This document shows positions 42,967 through 44,947 of a stretch of DNA of 44,947 bases, piece after piece. The notes beneath the pieces were generated by a model. It had not been told where the DNA came from and did not search any database. It was given only the letters and a program-made list of their open reading frames with translations. The stretch is from CAZHLD01 sp964533185 (GTDB lineage Bacteria; Acidobacteriota; Terriglobia; Acidiferrales; UBA7541). The stretch spans positions 1 through 44,947 of the forward strand of contig CAZHLD010000021.1 in assembly GCA_964533185.1 (NCBI GenBank), given 5' to 3'. Position numbers and translations under genes: made by a program. How positions within the stretch are numbered: position 1 is the stretch's first letter; each line of letters begins with the position of its first letter.

Positions 42967-43068
42967 GGCTGAAGACTATAGCAAACCTCTCATGCACATT
43001 TCGCTACCATCGTTTGACGAGGGCCCGCCGCACTCGTTAGAAAGGACCGCGGCATCGCCGCCACCTAG

Positions 43069-43257
43069 CCTGAGCTGGCCAACATCTGGAGAGAGCAGGT
43101 GCGTGCGCGCGACAAATGGAAACAGTTCCAGCTGGAAGACTTCCGCCGGCTAAAGAAGCAATATGGTGTCACGTGGGTGACCGTGGAGCGGCCGGGAGTG
43201 GCGGGACTGGAGTGTCCGTATGCCAATGAGGCGGTGATGGTGTGCCGGGTGGAATGA
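43069..43257 (+). pseudogene. C-terminal remnant of a membrane-glycosyltransferase-like gene
   Basis: An open frame of 62 codons that has a stop immediately upstream (43066-43068), no start and no ribosome site, yet reads as the end of a real protein: DKWKQFQLEDFRRLKKQYGVTWVTVE, then GLECPYANEAVMVCRVE. The phrase 'FxxEDFxRLxxxYGVTWVVVE ... CPYxNEAVxVCR' is what I recall from the ends of bacterial DUF6798-type membrane proteins; that match is from memory. The rest of the gene is missing. Confidence 0.5.
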
Positions 43258-43603
43258 CAGACTGTAAGCTTACTGGCGTGCTAAGGACTGGCGCCTGGGG
43301 CAGAGATTGCGGACTATAAAGGTAGTAGGGGCCTATAACGGGGAATATCAGAATTCCGGAAAGACATTCCGGACCGGATGTCAGGTTGAGGAGGCGTCTG
43401 TGCGCGCCTCTTGACCCGGCGCGGGTTTGGACTGGACTTGCGTGCGTACAATTAGCATGGCGCGTTGCAGACGGCCAATTGCGCGTTAATCGCACACGAC
43501 TGCGCTGCCAGCGAGGGCCGCGCCCATCCGGAGTCAGAGAAAGAAGGGGAACACACCATGCAGGCACACCTCGGCGGGAGGGGAGATCCAGCGCAGCGCG
43601 GGA
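43258..43603. other. Intergenic region between gene remnant and glycosyltransferase
   Basis: 346 bases. It holds a direct repeat ATTCCGGA (43351-43375) and, at 43558, an ATG with an excellent ribosome site (AAGGGG 8-9 bases upstream) whose reading frame runs into the antisense of the next gene and resembles nothing. No intact gene seen. Confidence 0.5.
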
Positions 43604-44857
43604 TCAGGCAAGGAGGCTATCGACTCGACGCCGCTCTGGAAACCACGGCAGCACGACGCAGACCAATAGGATCAGGAAAGGGTCCAGGGAATGCCGGTAG
43701 CGCTCATTCGCATGCGTGACGTAGTAAACCAGCGGATACATAAGCAGGATTGCAGTGAGCAGCTCCCAGCCGGGGCGCCGGGCGCGGACGACGGCAGTTA
43801 GTCCGGCGACGGCCAGCAGTACCAGTAGGCTGCAAAAGACGATGCTGGCTGCGTAATACGGCTGCGCGAGGAGCGTTCGCGGCCGGACGTCCCATGCCCC
43901 TGTCCAAAAACTTCCGGCATGTCGCAGCATCTGCATCAGAAACGCCCCGGGATGTGCGGTGATGACATCCAGGGCCTTGACCTTTTTTTCGGCCATGTAG
44001 GAAATCTCGCCGAGCTGCATCATCCGTTGCAGTTCGTGCCGGTTGCGAGTCGGATGCACCGTCATGTCCCGGTAATATTCGGTATTGCCGGAGTTGCCTA
44101 CATGCAGTTCCAGCCCGAGACCGGATCGCAAGAAAACGAACTGGTGAAAGACCACGTAGTTCCGCACCAGCCAAGGGCTGATCACCGCCACCGCGGCCAG
44201 AAAGGCCAGGGCTACCAACCGCGCGCGCGGCATCCACGGCCTGGGCGATTTCCAGAGCAGCCATCCGAAAAGCAGCGCAACAACGGTCAGCGCAGACGTG
44301 TGCGTCAACACCAGCAACCCGCTCAGAAGCCCAAAGCCGAACCAATGGATGGCACGCTGCGATGGCTCCAGTCCCAGTCGTAATGCTGCGAGAAACGCAA
44401 GGCTCACGAGAAAGCTGGCCAGCGCGGCTTCTCCCGAGCGCGGCATGGAAAGCACGATGGCATACGGGAATAGCGCCCAAGCCCACGCCGCTCGCATGCC
44501 CAGTTCCGGGCCAACCCAGCGCGATGCAAGAAAGAACAGAACTACGCACACAGCCGCGGAACTCAGGCTATTGAAGAGCAACACGGCCGCCAGCGCCGCT
44601 CCCGAATCCAGACCCAGTAAGCGGTAGGCGGTTCCGCGAATGAAAGGAAAGACGGGCGCAACCCACGCCGTCGGGCCGGTAGGAAAATCGTGGATGGGAT
44701 CACTGAAGCCGCGGCCCATCGCCACGGCTCGCGCAATCTCCACGGCCTCAGTGCGATCGCCGATAACGTCCACAAACAGCAGGCTGATGAGAACCCGCAG
44801 CAACACGGCGACAAGAAACACCAGCCGCAAGCGGCGCCAATCTAAGTGGGAAGGCAT
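43604..44857 (-). CDS. Membrane glycosyltransferase-like protein (PMT/ArnT, GT-C fold)
   Basis: 417 residues, about ten membrane segments. The first extracytoplasmic loop has the acidic pattern of GT-C enzymes (DVIGDRTEAVEIARAVAMGRGF, near 30-50), and the following GTAYRLLGLDSGAALAAVLLFNSL resembles the PMT/ArnT family. The C-terminal loop has YYVTHANERYRHSLDPFLILL, a pattern common in these proteins. They transfer a sugar from a polyprenyl-phosphate carrier outside the inner membrane. Start uncertain: the ATG at 44857 has no clear ribosome site, and a TTG at 44923 extends the frame by 22 residues. The gene starts close to the window edge. Confidence 0.8.
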   Translation of the reverse strand: MPSHLDWRRLRLVFLVAVLLRVLISLLFVDVIGDRTEAVEIARAVAMGRGFSDPIHDFPTGPTAWVAPVFPFIRGTAYRLLGLDSGAALAAVLLFNSLSSAAVCVVLFFLASRWVGPELGMRAAWAWALFPYAIVLSMPRSGEAALASFLVSLAFLAALRLGLEPSQRAIHWFGFGLLSGLLVLTHTSALTVVALLFGWLLWKSPRPWMPRARLVALAFLAAVAVISPWLVRNYVVFHQFVFLRSGLGLELHVGNSGNTEYYRDMTVHPTRNRHELQRMMQLGEISYMAEKKVKALDVITAHPGAFLMQMLRHAGSFWTGAWDVRPRTLLAQPYYAASIVFCSLLVLLAVAGLTAVVRARRPGWELLTAILLMYPLVYYVTHANERYRHSLDPFLILLVCVVLPWFPERRRVDSLLA

Positions 44858-44947
44858 CGCCAATCTATGGGCAGAACCTAACGCCAAACGCCATATGATA
44901 GAGATGATGGCCAGGATCGTCAATCAGCGCTCCGGGTACCGCCAACC

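Noticed and set aside
43558..43719. A 53-residue gene with an excellent ribosome site
   Set aside because: Most of the frame is antisense to the glycosyltransferase-like gene and shows no protein-like pattern; kept only as a rearrangement clue.

Overview
The window looks like a metagenome-assembled scaffold (three runs of exactly 100 N) from a GC-rich member of the Acidobacteriota. The main pointers are three von Willebrand A proteins of the acidobacterial 'VWFA-related' type (18279-21372), two energy-transducer TonB-like proteins of the style common in that phylum, and the general gene content. No rRNA is present, so the placement is inferred.

Layout. 1-850: a near-perfect sigma-54 promoter, a truncated Rrf2 regulator and an internal fragment of an NtrC-type AAA+ activator joined out of frame. 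881-1774 (minus): two small coupled unknown genes and a cold-shock protein with a structured leader and a strong terminator. 2155-6256 (plus): a membrane protein and a two-subunit 2-oxoacid:ferredoxin oxidoreductase. 6320-11284: a PilZ-like/TonB protein (gap), an M23 peptidase, a zinc ribbon and a penicillin-binding transpeptidase. 11569-14831 (minus): recA, a 3-hydroxyacyl-CoA dehydrogenase (both cut by a gap), a zinc-ribbon protein and a thiolase. 15002-17977: a UvrD helicase fused to a RecB-type nuclease. 18039-18241 (minus): a probable free-standing small RNA with its own promoter and terminator. 18279-21372: the three VWA proteins. 21381-25776 (minus): ileS-lspA-rluD operon. 25938-29831 (plus): TonB, unknown secreted protein, TerC, VOC-like protein. 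29913-35419 (minus): carbohydrate operon GH63-like / SDR / glycogen-debranching enzyme. 35656-36009: PilZ protein. 36214-38574: a 2.3-kb island bounded by tRNA-Gln(CTG) and a copy of the tRNA 3' end. 38805-42966: TolC-type protein, two tandem histidine-rich membrane paralogs, MacB-type permease. 43069-44857: a gene remnant and a membrane glycosyltransferase-like protein.

How the genes work together. KorAB, thiolase and hydroxyacyl-CoA dehydrogenase belong to central acyl-CoA/2-oxoacid metabolism. The GH63/SDR/GH133 operon handles alpha-glucans or related storage sugars. M23 peptidase, PBP, LspA, TonB, VWA and TolC/MacB proteins form a large cell-envelope complement.

Most unusual parts: (1) the tRNA-Gln island, in which two unrelated proteins (an M50-like protease and a PD40 beta-propeller protein) start with the same 28-codon module, duplicated at DNA level with four differences, all amino-acid changing; (2) the candidate small RNA at 18039-18206; (3) a consensus promoter placed so that the 20311-21372 VWA gene should be transcribed leaderless; (4) a terminator-like hairpin inside the cold-shock gene leader; (5) the two co-linear 206-residue membrane paralogs with eight histidines at identical positions. 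All three gaps cut genes and appear to hide more sequence than 100 bases.
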